From Lachnospiraceae bacterium (GTDB taxonomy: Bacteria > Bacillota > Clostridia > Lachnospirales > Lachnospiraceae): a DNA stretch of 64,000 nt. Numbering within the stretch: position 1 is the stretch's first letter; every line of letters begins with the position of its first letter. Location: contig JAKVNF010000002.1 in NCBI GenBank assembly GCA_022483465.1, positions 372,001 to 436,000 of the forward strand. The letters are read 5' to 3'. The position numbers were made by a program, and so were the translations under genes. The notes under the pieces were generated by a model. It ran no database searches. It saw only the letters and a list, made by a program, of their open reading frames with translations, and had not been told where the DNA came from. Positions 1 through 9,618 of the stretch are shown here, one piece after another.

Positions 1-2
1 CC

Positions 3-674
3 GAGGAGAAGGAGCCCTCGGATGTGGGTGCCGATATGGTGGTGGGTTCCCTCATCAAGAACCCGGGCGGCGGCCTTGCCCCCTGCGGCGGGTACGTTGT
101 GGGGACCAAAGAGTGCGTTGCCAACGCCGCGATACGCCTGACGAGCCCCGGCCTTGGGAAGGAGGTCGGCGCAAGCCTCTCCGTCCTGCCCCGGCTCTAC
201 CAGGGCTTTTTCCTCGGACCCACGGTGACCGCCGCGGCGGAAAAGGGCGCGGTCTTTGCGGCCTGCTGCTATGAGGCCCTGGGCTTTGACGTTGTCCCGA
301 AGGGATCCGAGATCCGTCACGACATCATCCAGGCCATCACGTTCCACCACAAGGAGGGCGTCATCGCCTTCTGTCAGGGCATTCAGGCGGCCTCCCCGGT
401 GGACTCTTACGTTGCCTGCGAGCCCGCCCCGATGCCGGGCTACGACTCCGACGTCATCATGGCGGCGGGCGCCTTCGTCTCCGGCAGCTCCATCGAGCTC
501 TCCGCAGACGGCCCCATCCGGGAGCCCTACACGGTCTACTTCCAGGGGGGTCTGACCTGGCCCCACGCAAAATTCGGCATTCTGAAAACCCTGCAGAACA
601 TGCATGAGCGGGGTCTCGCGACGTTTCCCGCCGGCGATAGTACTTGCAGGCAGGGTACAAACTCCTTAAAATAA
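3..674 (+). CDS. Methionine gamma-lyase family protein (YnbB/'aluminium resistance' type), 5' end outside window
   Basis: Only the C-terminal part is present; the frame is open from the first bases and the start lies upstream. The segment GSLIKNPGGGLAPCGGY matches the PLP-lysine region of the methionine gamma-lyase-like family (PF06838, fold-type I PLP enzymes), and REPYTVYFQGGLTW matches the conserved C-terminal end. The family is annotated as cystathionine-beta-lyase or aluminium resistance protein, but its true substrate is not settled. The last ~17 residues after the conserved domain look non-conserved. A strong terminator follows, so the gene is transcriptionally separate from the mre operon. 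Family assignment is confident; the reaction is inference. Confidence 0.88.
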   Translation, partial: EEKEPSDVGADMVVGSLIKNPGGGLAPCGGYVVGTKECVANAAIRLTSPGLGKEVGASLSVLPRLYQGFFLGPTVTAAAEKGAVFAACCYEALGFDVVPKGSEIRHDIIQAITFHHKEGVIAFCQGIQAASPVDSYVACEPAPMPGYDSDVIMAAGAFVSGSSIELSADGPIREPYTVYFQGGLTWPHAKFGILKTLQNMHERGLATFPAGDSTCRQGTNSLK

Positions 675-734
675 GTTCGACCGCCCGGGGGAGGGAACAC
701 CTTTCGTCGGGGCCAAACCGTAACCATTCAGGCT

Positions 735-761
735 GCCCCCTGAGAAGGGGGCGCTTTTTTT
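735..761 (+). terminator. Rho-independent terminator after the methionine gamma-lyase family gene
   Basis: Stem GCCCCC (735-740) pairs with GGGGGC (747-752) around a 6-nt loop, followed by a run of seven T (755-761). It lies only 15 bp before the mreB-like start, so the mreB promoter must be upstream of it (readthrough or attenuation) or very close; I could not assign one. Confidence 0.8.
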
Positions 762-776
762 CAGACAGGAATCACT

Positions 777-1853
777 ATGCGTTTATTCGGACGATCCCAG
801 CAGGAGGATGCGGGGCGGGCTGGCCTGCTCCGCGGCGGAGAGAAAAATGCCTTCGGCATCGACCTCGGCACCTGCAACATCAAGATCTTCAACAACACCA
901 CCAGCCGGATCACCACCCAGAAGAACATGATCGCGATCCAGAACCGGCAGACCATGATTGCCTACGGCGACAGCGCCTACGAGATGTTCGAGAAATCCCC
1001 GGCGAGCATCAAGGTCACCTCCCCGATCGGGGGCGGCGTCATCGCGGACATCCAGAACATGGAGCGCCTCTTAAACTCCCTGATCCGGGACCAGCAGAGG
1101 GGCCAGCTTCGCGGTGCGGACTACTACCTGACGATCCCCTCGGACGTCACCGAGGTGGAGAAGCGGAGCTTCTACGACCTCGTCAAGGACTCCGGCATCC
1201 GGGCGCGCAGCGTCTACGCGGTGGACAAGGCGATCGCCGACGGCCTTGGCCTTGGCATCGACATCAACAACTCCCAGGGGTGCCTCGTGGTGGATGTGGG
1301 CTATGACACGACCGAGGTCTCCATCCTCTCTTTGGGCGGCATTGTGCTGAGTAAGCTCCTAAAGACCGGGGGCCGTGCCTTCGACACCGCGGTCATCACA
1401 GCGGTCCGGCGGGAGTACAACCTCATCATCGGCCAGCGCACCGCCGAGAACGCCCGCACGCTCCTCTCGACGACGACGGGGAACAAGACCTCGATCCCGG
1501 TGTTCGGCCGGGACATCGTCACGGGCCTTCCGATGGAGAAAATCCTCAAGGCGGAGTTTGTCTCCGCAGCCCTCAAGGAGAACTTCCGCTCGATCTGCGA
1601 TCAGGTGAAGGTGATCCTCGAGCGCACGCCGCCGGAGCTCTCCGCGGACATCTACCGGAACGGGATCTTCCTGACCGGCGGCGCCTGCCAGCAGGAGGGC
1701 CTTGCAGACCAGCTCGCCCGCACCTGCCAGCTCGACGCCAATGTCCCCGACGCGCCGGTGGAGACCGCCGCCCGGGGGCTGGCCCAGGTGATCCGGAAGG
1801 CCAGCTGCAGAAACCTTGCGTACACGATTGAGGGACTGGGGAATTACGGATGA
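777..1853 (+). CDS. mreB: MreB-like actin homologue, rod-shape determination
   Basis: A 358-aa actin-fold ATPase that forms membrane-associated filaments guiding lateral wall synthesis. Visible motifs: phosphate-1 FGIDLGTCNIKIF near residue 26, phosphate-2 VVDVGYDTTEVSIL near residue 172, and the adenosine motif IFLTGGACQQEGL near residue 297. The N-terminus carries an extra ~20 residues before the actin core. It is the divergent MreB form seen at the head of mre clusters in Clostridia rather than a close match to Bacillus MreB. ATG 777 has an AGGA site 7-8 bp upstream. It overlaps mreC by 4 bp, supporting co-transcription. Confidence 0.9.
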   Translation: MRLFGRSQQEDAGRAGLLRGGEKNAFGIDLGTCNIKIFNNTTSRITTQKNMIAIQNRQTMIAYGDSAYEMFEKSPASIKVTSPIGGGVIADIQNMERLLNSLIRDQQRGQLRGADYYLTIPSDVTEVEKRSFYDLVKDSGIRARSVYAVDKAIADGLGLGIDINNSQGCLVVDVGYDTTEVSILSLGGIVLSKLLKTGGRAFDTAVITAVRREYNLIIGQRTAENARTLLSTTTGNKTSIPVFGRDIVTGLPMEKILKAEFVSAALKENFRSICDQVKVILERTPPELSADIYRNGIFLTGGACQQEGLADQLARTCQLDANVPDAPVETAARGLAQVIRKASCRNLAYTIEGLGNYG

Positions 1854-2758
1854 TCCAGGGAGCCAGGAGAAGAAAGGGTGAACGAAAGCGGATCGAGATT
1901 CCGGGCAGATATCTGCTGCTGGTCGTCACGGTCCTGTGCATCGCCCTGATTGCGATTACCTACAACACAAATCTGGTGACCCGGGTGCTGAACACCACCG
2001 CGAACTACCTGGTGGTGCCGGTGCAGACCGGGATCTCCCGGATCGGGAACTGGCTGGTGGACCGGGAACAGCTCCAGACCAACATCAAGACCCTGCAGGA
2101 GGAGAATGCGGCCCTGAAGGAGCAGAACGAGGAGCTGGCAGCCCAGAATTCCGACTACCAGCAGGCCAAGTCCGAGCTTCAAGAGCTCCGGGATCTCTAC
2201 CAGCTCGACGGCACCTACGCGGACTTTGACAAGACCGCGGCCCGGGTGATCGCCAAGGACACCGGCTCCTGGTACCACTCCTTTGTCATCGACAAGGGGA
2301 CGGATGACGGCCTTGCCGTGGACATGAACGTCCTCGCAGGGACCGGGCTTGTCGGCCGCATCACCTCCATCGGCCCGGACTGGGCGAAGGTGGAGACCAT
2401 CATCGATGACGACTCCAACGTCTCCTGCGAGGAGGAGAACTCCAAGCTCTCGATGATCGTATCCGGAAGCCTTGCCTCCTACGCGGACGGGACGATTCCC
2501 TTTGCAAGGCTCCAGGATCCCTCGGGCCTTGTGCAGGTGGGAGACCGGATCGTCACGAGCAACATCTCCGACAAGTACCTGGCGGGGATCCTCGTGGGGT
2601 ACGTGAGCGCGATTCAAAAGGATCCCAACAACCTGACCAAGTCCGGCACGATCACCCCGGCGGTGGACTTCTCCCACCTTGGGACCGTGTTGGTCATCAC
2701 CACCACGAAGCAGGACGTCTCCGCACAGACGGACAACAGCGGGAGCACCACACCATGA
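1850..2758 (+). CDS. mreC: Rod shape-determining protein MreC
   Basis: 302 aa. A single N-terminal membrane segment (about residues 20-40, LLLVVTVLCIALIAITYN) is followed by a coiled coil (about 75-115, rich in LQEENAALKEQ) and the double beta-barrel MreC domain, with the typical stretch GTDDGLAVDMNVLAGTGLVG. MreC is the extracellular scaffold linking MreB filaments to PBP2 and RodA. Start ATG overlaps the mreB stop (ATGA), and the 3' end overlaps mreD by 4 bp, so the three are translationally coupled. Confidence 0.95.
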   Translation: MIQGARRRKGERKRIEIPGRYLLLVVTVLCIALIAITYNTNLVTRVLNTTANYLVVPVQTGISRIGNWLVDREQLQTNIKTLQEENAALKEQNEELAAQNSDYQQAKSELQELRDLYQLDGTYADFDKTAARVIAKDTGSWYHSFVIDKGTDDGLAVDMNVLAGTGLVGRITSIGPDWAKVETIIDDDSNVSCEEENSKLSMIVSGSLASYADGTIPFARLQDPSGLVQVGDRIVTSNISDKYLAGILVGYVSAIQKDPNNLTKSGTITPAVDFSHLGTVLVITTTKQDVSAQTDNSGSTTP

Positions 2759-3288
2759 AAAAACGGCTGATCCACTTGCTGGTGGTGGCCCTGACGATCC
2801 TTGCCAGCTACATCCTGCAGTCCTCGGTGCTGCCGGACGTGGCCGGGGTCACCCCGAACCTGATGGTCATCGAGACCGCCTCCTTCGGACTCCTTCTGGG
2901 AGAGCGGGAGGGGCTTCTCGTCGGCTTTTTCTCGGGTCTACTGTGTGACATCTTCTTTGGGCCCCTGATCGGCTTCGGCGCCCTGATGTATGCGCTGATC
3001 GGGTACCTGTGCGGCACCTTCCAGCGGCTGCTTTACGTGGACGGGCTCGCCTTCCCTCTTGTTCTGATCGGGATCTCGGACCTCGGCTACTGCTTTTTCA
3101 GCTATATCTTTCTGTTTCTGATCCGGAACCGCCTGTTCCTGGGCTCGTTCTTCTCCATGGTGATGCTGCCGGAGCTTCTGCTCACCATGCTCCTTGCCCT
3201 TCCGGTCTACCCCCTGATCCGCCTGTGCTACAACCGGTTTCTCAGGGAAAGACACGCCACCCCGCTCTCCGGCGAGGGGCAGCTCTGA
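2755..3288 (+). CDS. mreD: Rod shape-determining protein MreD
   Basis: 177-aa polytopic membrane protein with about five or six hydrophobic helices, matching the short MreD family in size and position. A conserved-looking loop GLLCDIFFGPLIGFGALMY lies near residue 62. It belongs to the elongasome membrane complex; its biochemical role is not established. It overlaps mreC by 4 bp and sits 25 bp before the PBP2 start. Confidence 0.92.
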   Translation: MKKRLIHLLVVALTILASYILQSSVLPDVAGVTPNLMVIETASFGLLLGEREGLLVGFFSGLLCDIFFGPLIGFGALMYALIGYLCGTFQRLLYVDGLAFPLVLIGISDLGYCFFSYIFLFLIRNRLFLGSFFSMVMLPELLLTMLLALPVYPLIRLCYNRFLRERHATPLSGEGQL

Positions 3289-3312
3289 CGACTTTTTTGC
3301 GAGGTGTCATTC

Positions 3313-6192
3313 TTGTTTCACGGCGACCACCAATTCGGCAAAGATCTGAAGGATCTGTTCCGCCGCCTGAACGTGCGGTATCTGATCCTGATTCTGGCAA
3401 TCTGCGGCTGTGCTGCGGGTCTCATCTACCGGCTGTTCATGCTGCAGATCGTCAACGGCGAAACCTACCTCAACAACTTCCAACTGCGCATCCGACGCGA
3501 TGTGTCAATTGACGGCACCCGCGGCAACATCTACGACCGAAACGGCAACATCCTGGCCTACAACGAGCTGGCCTATGCGGTCACGATCCGGGACAACGGG
3601 GCCGGGGATGCGGGCCTCAACGCCACCATCGAGAAGGCCCTGGACATCATCGAGCAGAACGGGGACACGGTCTCCGCGGGCTCCTTCGACATCGCCCTGG
3701 ACAGCTCCGGCAGCTACACCTTCACGGTGGACGGGAGCGCCAGGAGGAGATTCCTCGCCGACGTCTACGGCCACGCCAGCACCGACGATCTGACCTACGA
3801 CGAGGCGGCCAGCACCGCGGACGAGGTGATCTACACCCTCTGCAAGCGCTACAACATCGGCGACACGATCACCGAGTCCGACGGTTCCACCACCTTCGTC
3901 CCGGAGCGGGGATACGACGACAAGACGAGGCTCCTGCAGCTCGTGACGATCCGCTACGCCCTCTCTTTGAACAACTACCAGCAGTACCTGGCCACCACGA
4001 TCGCCACCGACGTCTCGGATGAGACCGTGGCCGCGATCCTCGAGAACCAGGACTCCATGGACGGCATCGACATCGAGGACACCACGGTGCGCCGCTACGT
4101 GGACAGCAAGTACTTCGCGCAGATTTTGGGCTACACCGGCACGATCTCCTCCGAGGAGCTGCGCACCTACTCCCAGACCGACCCCTCCTACACCTCCACG
4201 GACACCGTGGGTAAGAGCGGCATCGAGAAGTCGATGGAAGGCGTCCTTCGGGGCACCAAGGGCTCCAAGACCGTCTACGTCGACAACCTGGGCAAGGAAC
4301 TCGAGACCGTCAGCGTCACCCAGCCCAGCGCCGGAAGCGACGTCTACCTGACGATCGACAAGGACCTGCAGGAGGCCGCCTACGACATCCTCGAGCGCAA
4401 ACTCGCCGACATCGTGCTGTCCAAGATCCAGCCGATCAAGGAGTACACGGTCACCGAGGACTCCTCGGCGGATGAGGTCGTCATCCCGATCTACTCGGTC
4501 TACTACCAGATGATCAACAACCACATCCTGGACGTGGACCACTTCTCGGCGGACGGCGCCTCCGACACGGAAAAGAGCGTCCTGCGCACCTACACCGCCT
4601 ACAAGCAGGAGGTGCTGAATCAGCTCTCCGATGAGCTGACAAGCGGCACCACCGCCTACCAGGACCTCTCGGAGGACTACCAGGCCTTTGAGAGCTGCCT
4701 CGTGCAGCTCCTAAAGGACGCGGGCATCCTGGACATGACCCTGGTGGACACCTCGGACAATACCTACACCGCCTGGACAACCGACGAGACGATCTCGCTC
4801 CAGACCTTCCTTCGCTACTGCATCACCAGGAACTGGATCCGGGCTGACCTTCTTGGCATGGACAGCGAGTACGCGGCCTCGGATGAGGAGTACCAGGCCC
4901 TCGTCACCAAAATCCTGGACCTGTGCGATTCCAGCAGCGACTTCACCGCCCAGCTCTACCACTACCTGATCCTGAACGATCAGGTGACCGGCACCCAGAT
5001 CTGCCAGCTTCTCATCGACCAGGGCGTCGTCAAGGTGGGCGCCGCCGAGGCGGCGGCCCTGCAGGATGGCACCGAGTCCTCCTACCAGTTCATGACGAAC
5101 CGGATCTCGAACCTGGATCTGACCCCGGCCCAGCTCGCCCTCGAGCCCTGCACGGGCTCCATGGTCATCACCGATCCCAACAACGGGGATGTGCTGGCCC
5201 TGGTGTCCTACCCCGGGTACGACAACAACAAGATGGCAAACGGCGTCGATGCGGCCTACTACGAACAGCTGCGGAGCGACCTCTCGAACCCGCTGTTCAA
5301 CTACGCGACCCAGCAGAAGACCGCCCCCGGCTCCACCTTCAAGATGGTGTCCGCGACGGCGGGCCTCTCCGAGGGCGTCATCGACCTCAACACGAAGATC
5401 TACTGCAGCGGCGTCTTCACGGAGCTTGGCTCTTCCGACCAGCCCAAGTGCTGGATCTACCCGGCGGGCCACGGATCTCTCAACGTCTCGGAGGCCATCA
5501 CGAACTCCTGCAACGTGTTCTTCTACAACGTGGGCTACCGGCTCGCCATGGAGAACTCGGACAGCTATGACAGCGCCGCCGGCGTCCAGAAGCTGACCCA
5601 GTACGCCGAGCTCTACGGGCTCGCGGACAAGACGGGAATCGAGATCGAGGAGGCCCAGTCGAACCTCTCCACGGAGGACGCGATCCGAACGGCCATCGGC
5701 CAGGGCTCCAACAACATCACGACGGTGGCCCTGGCAAGGTATGTCGCGACGGTGGCAAACAGCGGCACCTGCTACAACTTAACACTTTTGGACAAGATCA
5801 CGGACTCGGACGGGAACCTGATCCAGGACAACTCCGCCACAATCCGGAACGTCATCAACATGGACAGCTCCTACTGGGATGCGATCCATGAGGGCATGAA
5901 GGGCGTCGTGGAGGCCAAGACCTACTTCGACGAGCTGCCGGTGACGGTGGCCGGCAAGACCGGTACCGCCCAGCAGTCCAACGCCCACCCCAACCACGCG
6001 CTGTTTGTCTGCTATGCGCCCTACGACAGCCCGCGGATTGCGATCGCAACCCGTGTGGCAAACGGCTACACCTCTGACTACGCCGCCCAGATCACCGAGG
6101 ACGTCCTCGCCTACTACTTCAAGGTGAAGACCCTGGACGAGATTGTCGGCACCTCTGCCGGCATGGATGCCTCCTCGATCACGGGGGACTAA
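3313..6192 (+). CDS. mrdA: Penicillin-binding protein 2 (class B transpeptidase of the elongasome)
   Basis: About 959 aa: short cytoplasmic N-terminus, one membrane anchor (about residues 23-42), a dimerisation domain with RDVSIDGTRGNIYDRNG, and a C-terminal transpeptidase. Active-site motifs are S674-T-F-K (APGSTFKM), S732-C-N and K882-T-G. It cross-links peptidoglycan with RodA. I chose TTG 3313 because GAGGTG (3301-3306) then serves as its ribosome site; GTG 3304 in the same frame has no such site. The protein is much longer than a typical 600-700-aa PBP2: about 250 residues (roughly 355-610) are inserted between the dimerisation domain and the transpeptidase core. Confidence 0.93.
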   Translation: MFHGDHQFGKDLKDLFRRLNVRYLILILAICGCAAGLIYRLFMLQIVNGETYLNNFQLRIRRDVSIDGTRGNIYDRNGNILAYNELAYAVTIRDNGAGDAGLNATIEKALDIIEQNGDTVSAGSFDIALDSSGSYTFTVDGSARRRFLADVYGHASTDDLTYDEAASTADEVIYTLCKRYNIGDTITESDGSTTFVPERGYDDKTRLLQLVTIRYALSLNNYQQYLATTIATDVSDETVAAILENQDSMDGIDIEDTTVRRYVDSKYFAQILGYTGTISSEELRTYSQTDPSYTSTDTVGKSGIEKSMEGVLRGTKGSKTVYVDNLGKELETVSVTQPSAGSDVYLTIDKDLQEAAYDILERKLADIVLSKIQPIKEYTVTEDSSADEVVIPIYSVYYQMINNHILDVDHFSADGASDTEKSVLRTYTAYKQEVLNQLSDELTSGTTAYQDLSEDYQAFESCLVQLLKDAGILDMTLVDTSDNTYTAWTTDETISLQTFLRYCITRNWIRADLLGMDSEYAASDEEYQALVTKILDLCDSSSDFTAQLYHYLILNDQVTGTQICQLLIDQGVVKVGAAEAAALQDGTESSYQFMTNRISNLDLTPAQLALEPCTGSMVITDPNNGDVLALVSYPGYDNNKMANGVDAAYYEQLRSDLSNPLFNYATQQKTAPGSTFKMVSATAGLSEGVIDLNTKIYCSGVFTELGSSDQPKCWIYPAGHGSLNVSEAITNSCNVFFYNVGYRLAMENSDSYDSAAGVQKLTQYAELYGLADKTGIEIEEAQSNLSTEDAIRTAIGQGSNNITTVALARYVATVANSGTCYNLTLLDKITDSDGNLIQDNSATIRNVINMDSSYWDAIHEGMKGVVEAKTYFDELPVTVAGKTGTAQQSNAHPNHALFVCYAPYDSPRIAIATRVANGYTSDYAAQITEDVLAYYFKVKTLDEIVGTSAGMDASSITGD

Positions 6193-6213
6193 GACAGGAA
6201 GGAAATTTGCACT

Positions 6214-7011
6214 TTGGAACGGATTCAGATCAAACATCAGAAATACGGCATTCTGGTCCGGCTCCCCTTTGACCTTCCCTTTGACGACGTCTGCGCCATG
6301 GTGCAGGAGACCTTTTTGAAGGACCGGAAATTCTTCGAGGGCGCAGAGCTCTCCCTCACCTTCCGGGGGAGGTCCCTCTCCCCCGAGGAGGAGGACATCC
6401 TGACGGATCTGATCGAAAAGAGCGCCAGGATCCGGGTGCTGTGCCTGTTTTCCGAGAGCCCGGAGACGAAGGAGCTCTTTTTGAAGGTCCGAAGGGCCTA
6501 CGAAAAGGACCTGCTGCCGGACGAGGCAAAACAGGCGCCGGGAGAGACGCCCAAAGAGGAGAAGAAGGAAGAGCCGCCCCGGGCGAATGTCGCCCCCTAC
6601 ATGACGATCCCCGGAAATTTAAAGAGCGGGGACGTGTACCAGACGAGAGAGAACATCCTGATTCTCGGCGATGTGGAGGACCATGCGGTTATCGTCTCCA
6701 GCCGCAACATCGTGGTCCTGGGGTCGCTCTTTGGCATCGCCAGGGCAGGAGAGGGGAGAGAGGACGGAAGCTATTTCATCGCCGCCGCGGACCTCTCGCC
6801 CAGGAAGCTCTTTGTGCGCGGCATTCCGGCACCCCTGCCCGCCAGGAAGGGACTATTGTCCCGGGGCAAGAAATCGCCGGGGTATGTACTGCTCCGGGAG
6901 GGGGAGGAGAGCGCTGTCACAGGTAAACTCCAGGAGGAGGACCTGGCCGCACTGTACGCGGCCTCGGACCTGAACCTGAGAAAAAAGGACCAGGACGCAC
7001 CCAGTTCGTGA
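6214..7011 (+). CDS. minC: Septum site-determining protein MinC
   Basis: 265 aa. The C-terminal half has the MinC beta-helix pattern NLKSGDVYQTRENILILGDV and NIVVLGSLFGIARAG. The N-terminal half fits the FtsZ-inhibitory MinC_N domain, joined by a charged linker (about 105-125). Start is TTG 6214 with AGGAAGG upstream. MinC blocks FtsZ assembly away from midcell but normally needs MinD for membrane recruitment. Here minC is followed 22 bp later by rodA, with no minD or minE between. The C-terminal ~70 residues are rather variable. Confidence 0.88.
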   Translation: MERIQIKHQKYGILVRLPFDLPFDDVCAMVQETFLKDRKFFEGAELSLTFRGRSLSPEEEDILTDLIEKSARIRVLCLFSESPETKELFLKVRRAYEKDLLPDEAKQAPGETPKEEKKEEPPRANVAPYMTIPGNLKSGDVYQTRENILILGDVEDHAVIVSSRNIVVLGSLFGIARAGEGREDGSYFIAAADLSPRKLFVRGIPAPLPARKGLLSRGKKSPGYVLLREGEESAVTGKLQEEDLAALYAASDLNLRKKDQDAPSS

Positions 7012-7033
7012 CGCCTGAACAAACCACAAAACT

Positions 7034-8182
7034 ATGCGTAAACTTTTTCCCACCTACCGCTTTCGATACACGGATTTTCTGCTGCTCGGGCTCGTCGTGT
7101 GCCTGAACCTGATCGGCATTGCCGCCATCGGCTCCGCATCGCCGGAGAGACAGCCAAGACAGATCCAGGGCATGATCCTTGGCCTTGTGCTCTGCCTTTT
7201 CTGCTCGACGATCGACTACAAAAAGGTCCTTCGCTGGTACTGGCTCTGGTACGGCATCTCGTTTCTGGCGCTCCTTGCGGTCATTGCGGCCGGCGTCACA
7301 AGAGGCGGCGCCACGCGCTGGTTTTCCATCGGGGGCTTCCAGTTCCAGCCCTCGGAAGCCGCGAAGTTATTATTGATTTTATTTTACGCAAAATTTATAA
7401 TGAAATATAAGAACAGAATGAAGTCATTTGGGTTCCTCGCCCTCTGCCTTCTGATCGCGGCGCCCCAGCTGTTTCTGATCTACCAGGAGCCGGACCTGTC
7501 CACCACCATCATGGTGGCGGTCATCCTGGCCGGGATGCTGTTTGTGGGCGGCATGAGCGGGAAGCTGGCGGCCGGCATCGTCGTGGTGGCGGTACCCTCG
7601 GCGGTCATCTTCCTGAACCTGGTGGTACAGGAGGGCTCCACCCTGCTGGACGACTACCAGCGGGGCAGAATTCTGGCCTGGCTCCACCCGGAGGACTACG
7701 CCACGACGATCGCCTACCAGACCATGAACTCGATCATGGCCATCGGTTCCGGGCAGCTCCTGGGCAAGGGATACAACACCAACGAGATCAGCTCGCTCCT
7801 CAACAGCGGCTACATCTCCGAGTCCCAGACAGATTTCATCTTCACGGTCATCGGAGAGGAGTTCGGCTTCATCGGCGCCTGCATCGTGGTACTGCTCCTG
7901 GCGCTGGTGGCAATCCGCCTCTTCTGGACCGCCCGGGAGACCAAGGACACCGCGGGTGCGGTCCTGACGGCGGGGGTCGGCACCTGGATCGGCTTTCAGG
8001 GCTTTATGAACATCGCGGTGGCAACGGGCGTAGGCCCGAATACCGGTATCCCGCTTCCGTTTGTGAGTTACGGCCTGACCTCGCTCCTTTGTCTCTACGC
8101 GGGGCTCGGCTTTGTGATGAACGTGCGGATGCAGAACAAACAGCAGCACAGGCAGGCATTTGATATGGGGGTTAATCTATGA
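7034..8182 (+). CDS. rodA: RodA/FtsW family peptidoglycan polymerase
   Basis: 382-aa SEDS glycosyltransferase with about ten membrane helices. Signatures include [20 protein letters not shown] and, near the C-terminus, [20 protein letters not shown]. It polymerises lipid II together with PBP2 encoded upstream. The start overlaps no gene; mgsA starts 4 bp inside its end. Bases 7363-7420 are strikingly AT-rich, with TTA, ATA and AAA codons unlike the rest of the gene, although the encoded motif is conserved. Confidence 0.93.
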   Translation: MRKLFPTYRFRYTDFLLLGLVVCLNLIGIAAIGSASPERQPRQIQGMILGLVLCLFCSTIDYKKVLRWYWLWYGISFLALLAVIAAGVTRGGATRWFSIGGFQFQPSEAAKLLLILFYAKFIMKYKNRMKSFGFLALCLLIAAPQLFLIYQEPDLSTTIMVAVILAGMLFVGGMSGKLAAGIVVVAVPSAVIFLNLVVQEGSTLLDDYQRGRILAWLHPEDYATTIAYQTMNSIMAIGSGQLLGKGYNTNEISSLLNSGYISESQTDFIFTVIGEEFGFIGACIVVLLLALVAIRLFWTARETKDTAGAVLTAGVGTWIGFQGFMNIAVATGVGPNTGIPLPFVSYGLTSLLCLYAGLGFVMNVRMQNKQQHRQAFDMGVNL

Positions 8183-8577
8183 CTATCGCACTGATCGCAC
8201 ATGATGCGAAGAAGAAGCTGATGCAGAACTTCTGCATCGCCTACCGCGGCATTCTTGCCAAGAATGAGCTCTATGCCACAGGCACCACCGGCCGGCTGAT
8301 CGAGGAGGTCACCAACCTGAACATCCACAAGCTTCTGGCAGGGCACCTCGGCGGAGAGCAGCAGATCGGTGCACAGATCGAGAACAACGAGATCGATCTC
8401 GTGATCTTCCTGCGGGATCCCTTTTCCGATGCCAAGAAGCATGAGCCGGATGTGAACAACATCGTGCGCCTGTGCGACATCCACAACATCCCGCTGGCAA
8501 CGAACCTGGCAACCGCAGAACTTCTGATCAAGTCACTGGACAGAGGAGATCTTGAGTGGCGTGAAATGTACAAGTAA
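8179..8577 (+). CDS. mgsA: Methylglyoxal synthase
   Basis: 132 aa converting dihydroxyacetone phosphate to methylglyoxal and phosphate, a cytosolic bypass of lower glycolysis. Recognisable from the N-terminal [13 protein letters not shown], the phosphate-binding [10 protein letters not shown], the catalytic-loop segment VIFLRDPF and the downstream [13 protein letters not shown]. Full family length. It overlaps rodA by 4 bp; linkage of mgsA to the mre/min cluster is common in Clostridia. The next gene's TTG start lies inside its 3' end. Confidence 0.96.
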   Translation: MTIALIAHDAKKKLMQNFCIAYRGILAKNELYATGTTGRLIEEVTNLNIHKLLAGHLGGEQQIGAQIENNEIDLVIFLRDPFSDAKKHEPDVNNIVRLCDIHNIPLATNLATAELLIKSLDRGDLEWREMYK

Positions 8578-9598
8578 TCGCCAACCAAACGACGGCCGAT
8601 TTCAGAGAACGCTCCTGAACCGATTCAGGAGCGTTCTTTGGTGTGCGATGCTCGCCGGGACGGTCCTTCTGACCGGCTGCTCCTCCTCCGTGGGGATGGC
8701 CTTTTCCTCCACGCAGAAGTACTCCAACTTCTCGATCCTGACCGGGGAGTCGGGGAGCGGTGCCGTGGCGCAGCCCTTTGCGGGGAAGCTGGCCGTGGCG
8801 GACAAAGACGTGAACAAGGACGAGATCTCGGACCTGCCCGACTACGTCAGCGCCGGCCTCTTTGATGTGAACAGCGCAAACACCCTCTACGGATCGAATC
8901 TCTTCAACCGGGTCTATCCCGCCTCCCTGACCAAGATCATGACCGCCCTGGTGGCGCTGGAGAACGCCTCCACGGACACGATGCTGACCGCCACCGACAA
9001 CGTCCTGCAGACCGACGCGGACGCCCAGGTCGCGGGGATCAAGGCGGGGGACACCATGACCCTGGACCAGGCGCTGCACCTGCTCCTCATCTACTCCGCC
9101 AACGACGCGGCGGTGATGATCGCCGAGAACGTGGGCGGGAGCGTGGAGAACTTCGTGCAGATGATGAACGATGAGGCCAAGCGCCTCGGCGCCACCGGCA
9201 CCAACTTCGTCAACCCCAACGGCCTCTCCAACGACAACCACTACACCACCGCCTACGACATGTATCTGATCTTCAATGAGGCCTTAAAGTACGACACCTT
9301 CACCGAGATCATCAACATGTCCACCTACTCCACGGTCTACCACGACCAGAACGGGGCGGAGAAGGACATCACCGTCAACTCCACCAACATGTACCTGCAG
9401 CAGGTGGCGTCCGCCCCCAGCGGCGTGACCGTGATCGGCGGCAAGACCGGCACCACCAACGCGGCGGGTCACTGCCTGATCCTGATGGTGCGGGACACCT
9501 CGGGGCGGCCCTATGTCGCGATCATCATGAAGGCCTACGACGAGGACGGGCTCTACCAGCTGATGAACGAGCTCCTCGCCTTGGTTCCCAGCACCTGA
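8552..9598 (+). CDS. Lipoprotein D-alanyl-D-alanine carboxypeptidase (PBP5/DacF type)
   Basis: 348 aa. A positively charged N-terminus leads into a lipobox LLTGC near residue 43, predicting a lipid-anchored exported protein. Penicillin-binding motifs: S125-L-T-K, S-A-N near 187, and GGKTGTT near 295. It trims the terminal D-Ala of muropeptides. TTG 8552 is chosen because AGAGGAG lies just upstream and the next in-frame ATG (8648) would leave no charged n-region. This start lies 26 bp inside mgsA, and the first codons form a perfect hairpin. The C-terminal membrane-binding domain of classical DacA is absent. Confidence 0.85.
   Translation: MSGVKCTSNRQPNDGRFQRTLLNRFRSVLWCAMLAGTVLLTGCSSSVGMAFSSTQKYSNFSILTGESGSGAVAQPFAGKLAVADKDVNKDEISDLPDYVSAGLFDVNSANTLYGSNLFNRVYPASLTKIMTALVALENASTDTMLTATDNVLQTDADAQVAGIKAGDTMTLDQALHLLLIYSANDAAVMIAENVGGSVENFVQMMNDEAKRLGATGTNFVNPNGLSNDNHYTTAYDMYLIFNEALKYDTFTEIINMSTYSTVYHDQNGAEKDITVNSTNMYLQQVASAPSGVTVIGGKTGTTNAAGHCLILMVRDTSGRPYVAIIMKAYDEDGLYQLMNELLALVPST
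8603..8640 (+). other. Perfect 14-bp inverted repeat at the mgsA/carboxypeptidase junction
   Basis: AGAACGCTCCTGAA (8606-8619) pairs exactly with TTCAGGAGCGTTCT (8624-8637) around a 4-nt loop; adding 8605-8603 with 8638-8640 lengthens the stem. Only a short T run follows. It may act as a weak terminator for the mre operon, or as an RNA hairpin early in the carboxypeptidase message, because it lies within that gene's first 30 codons. Confidence 0.7.
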
Positions 9599-9618
9599 TG
9601 CAGCAGGGGAACTGAATG

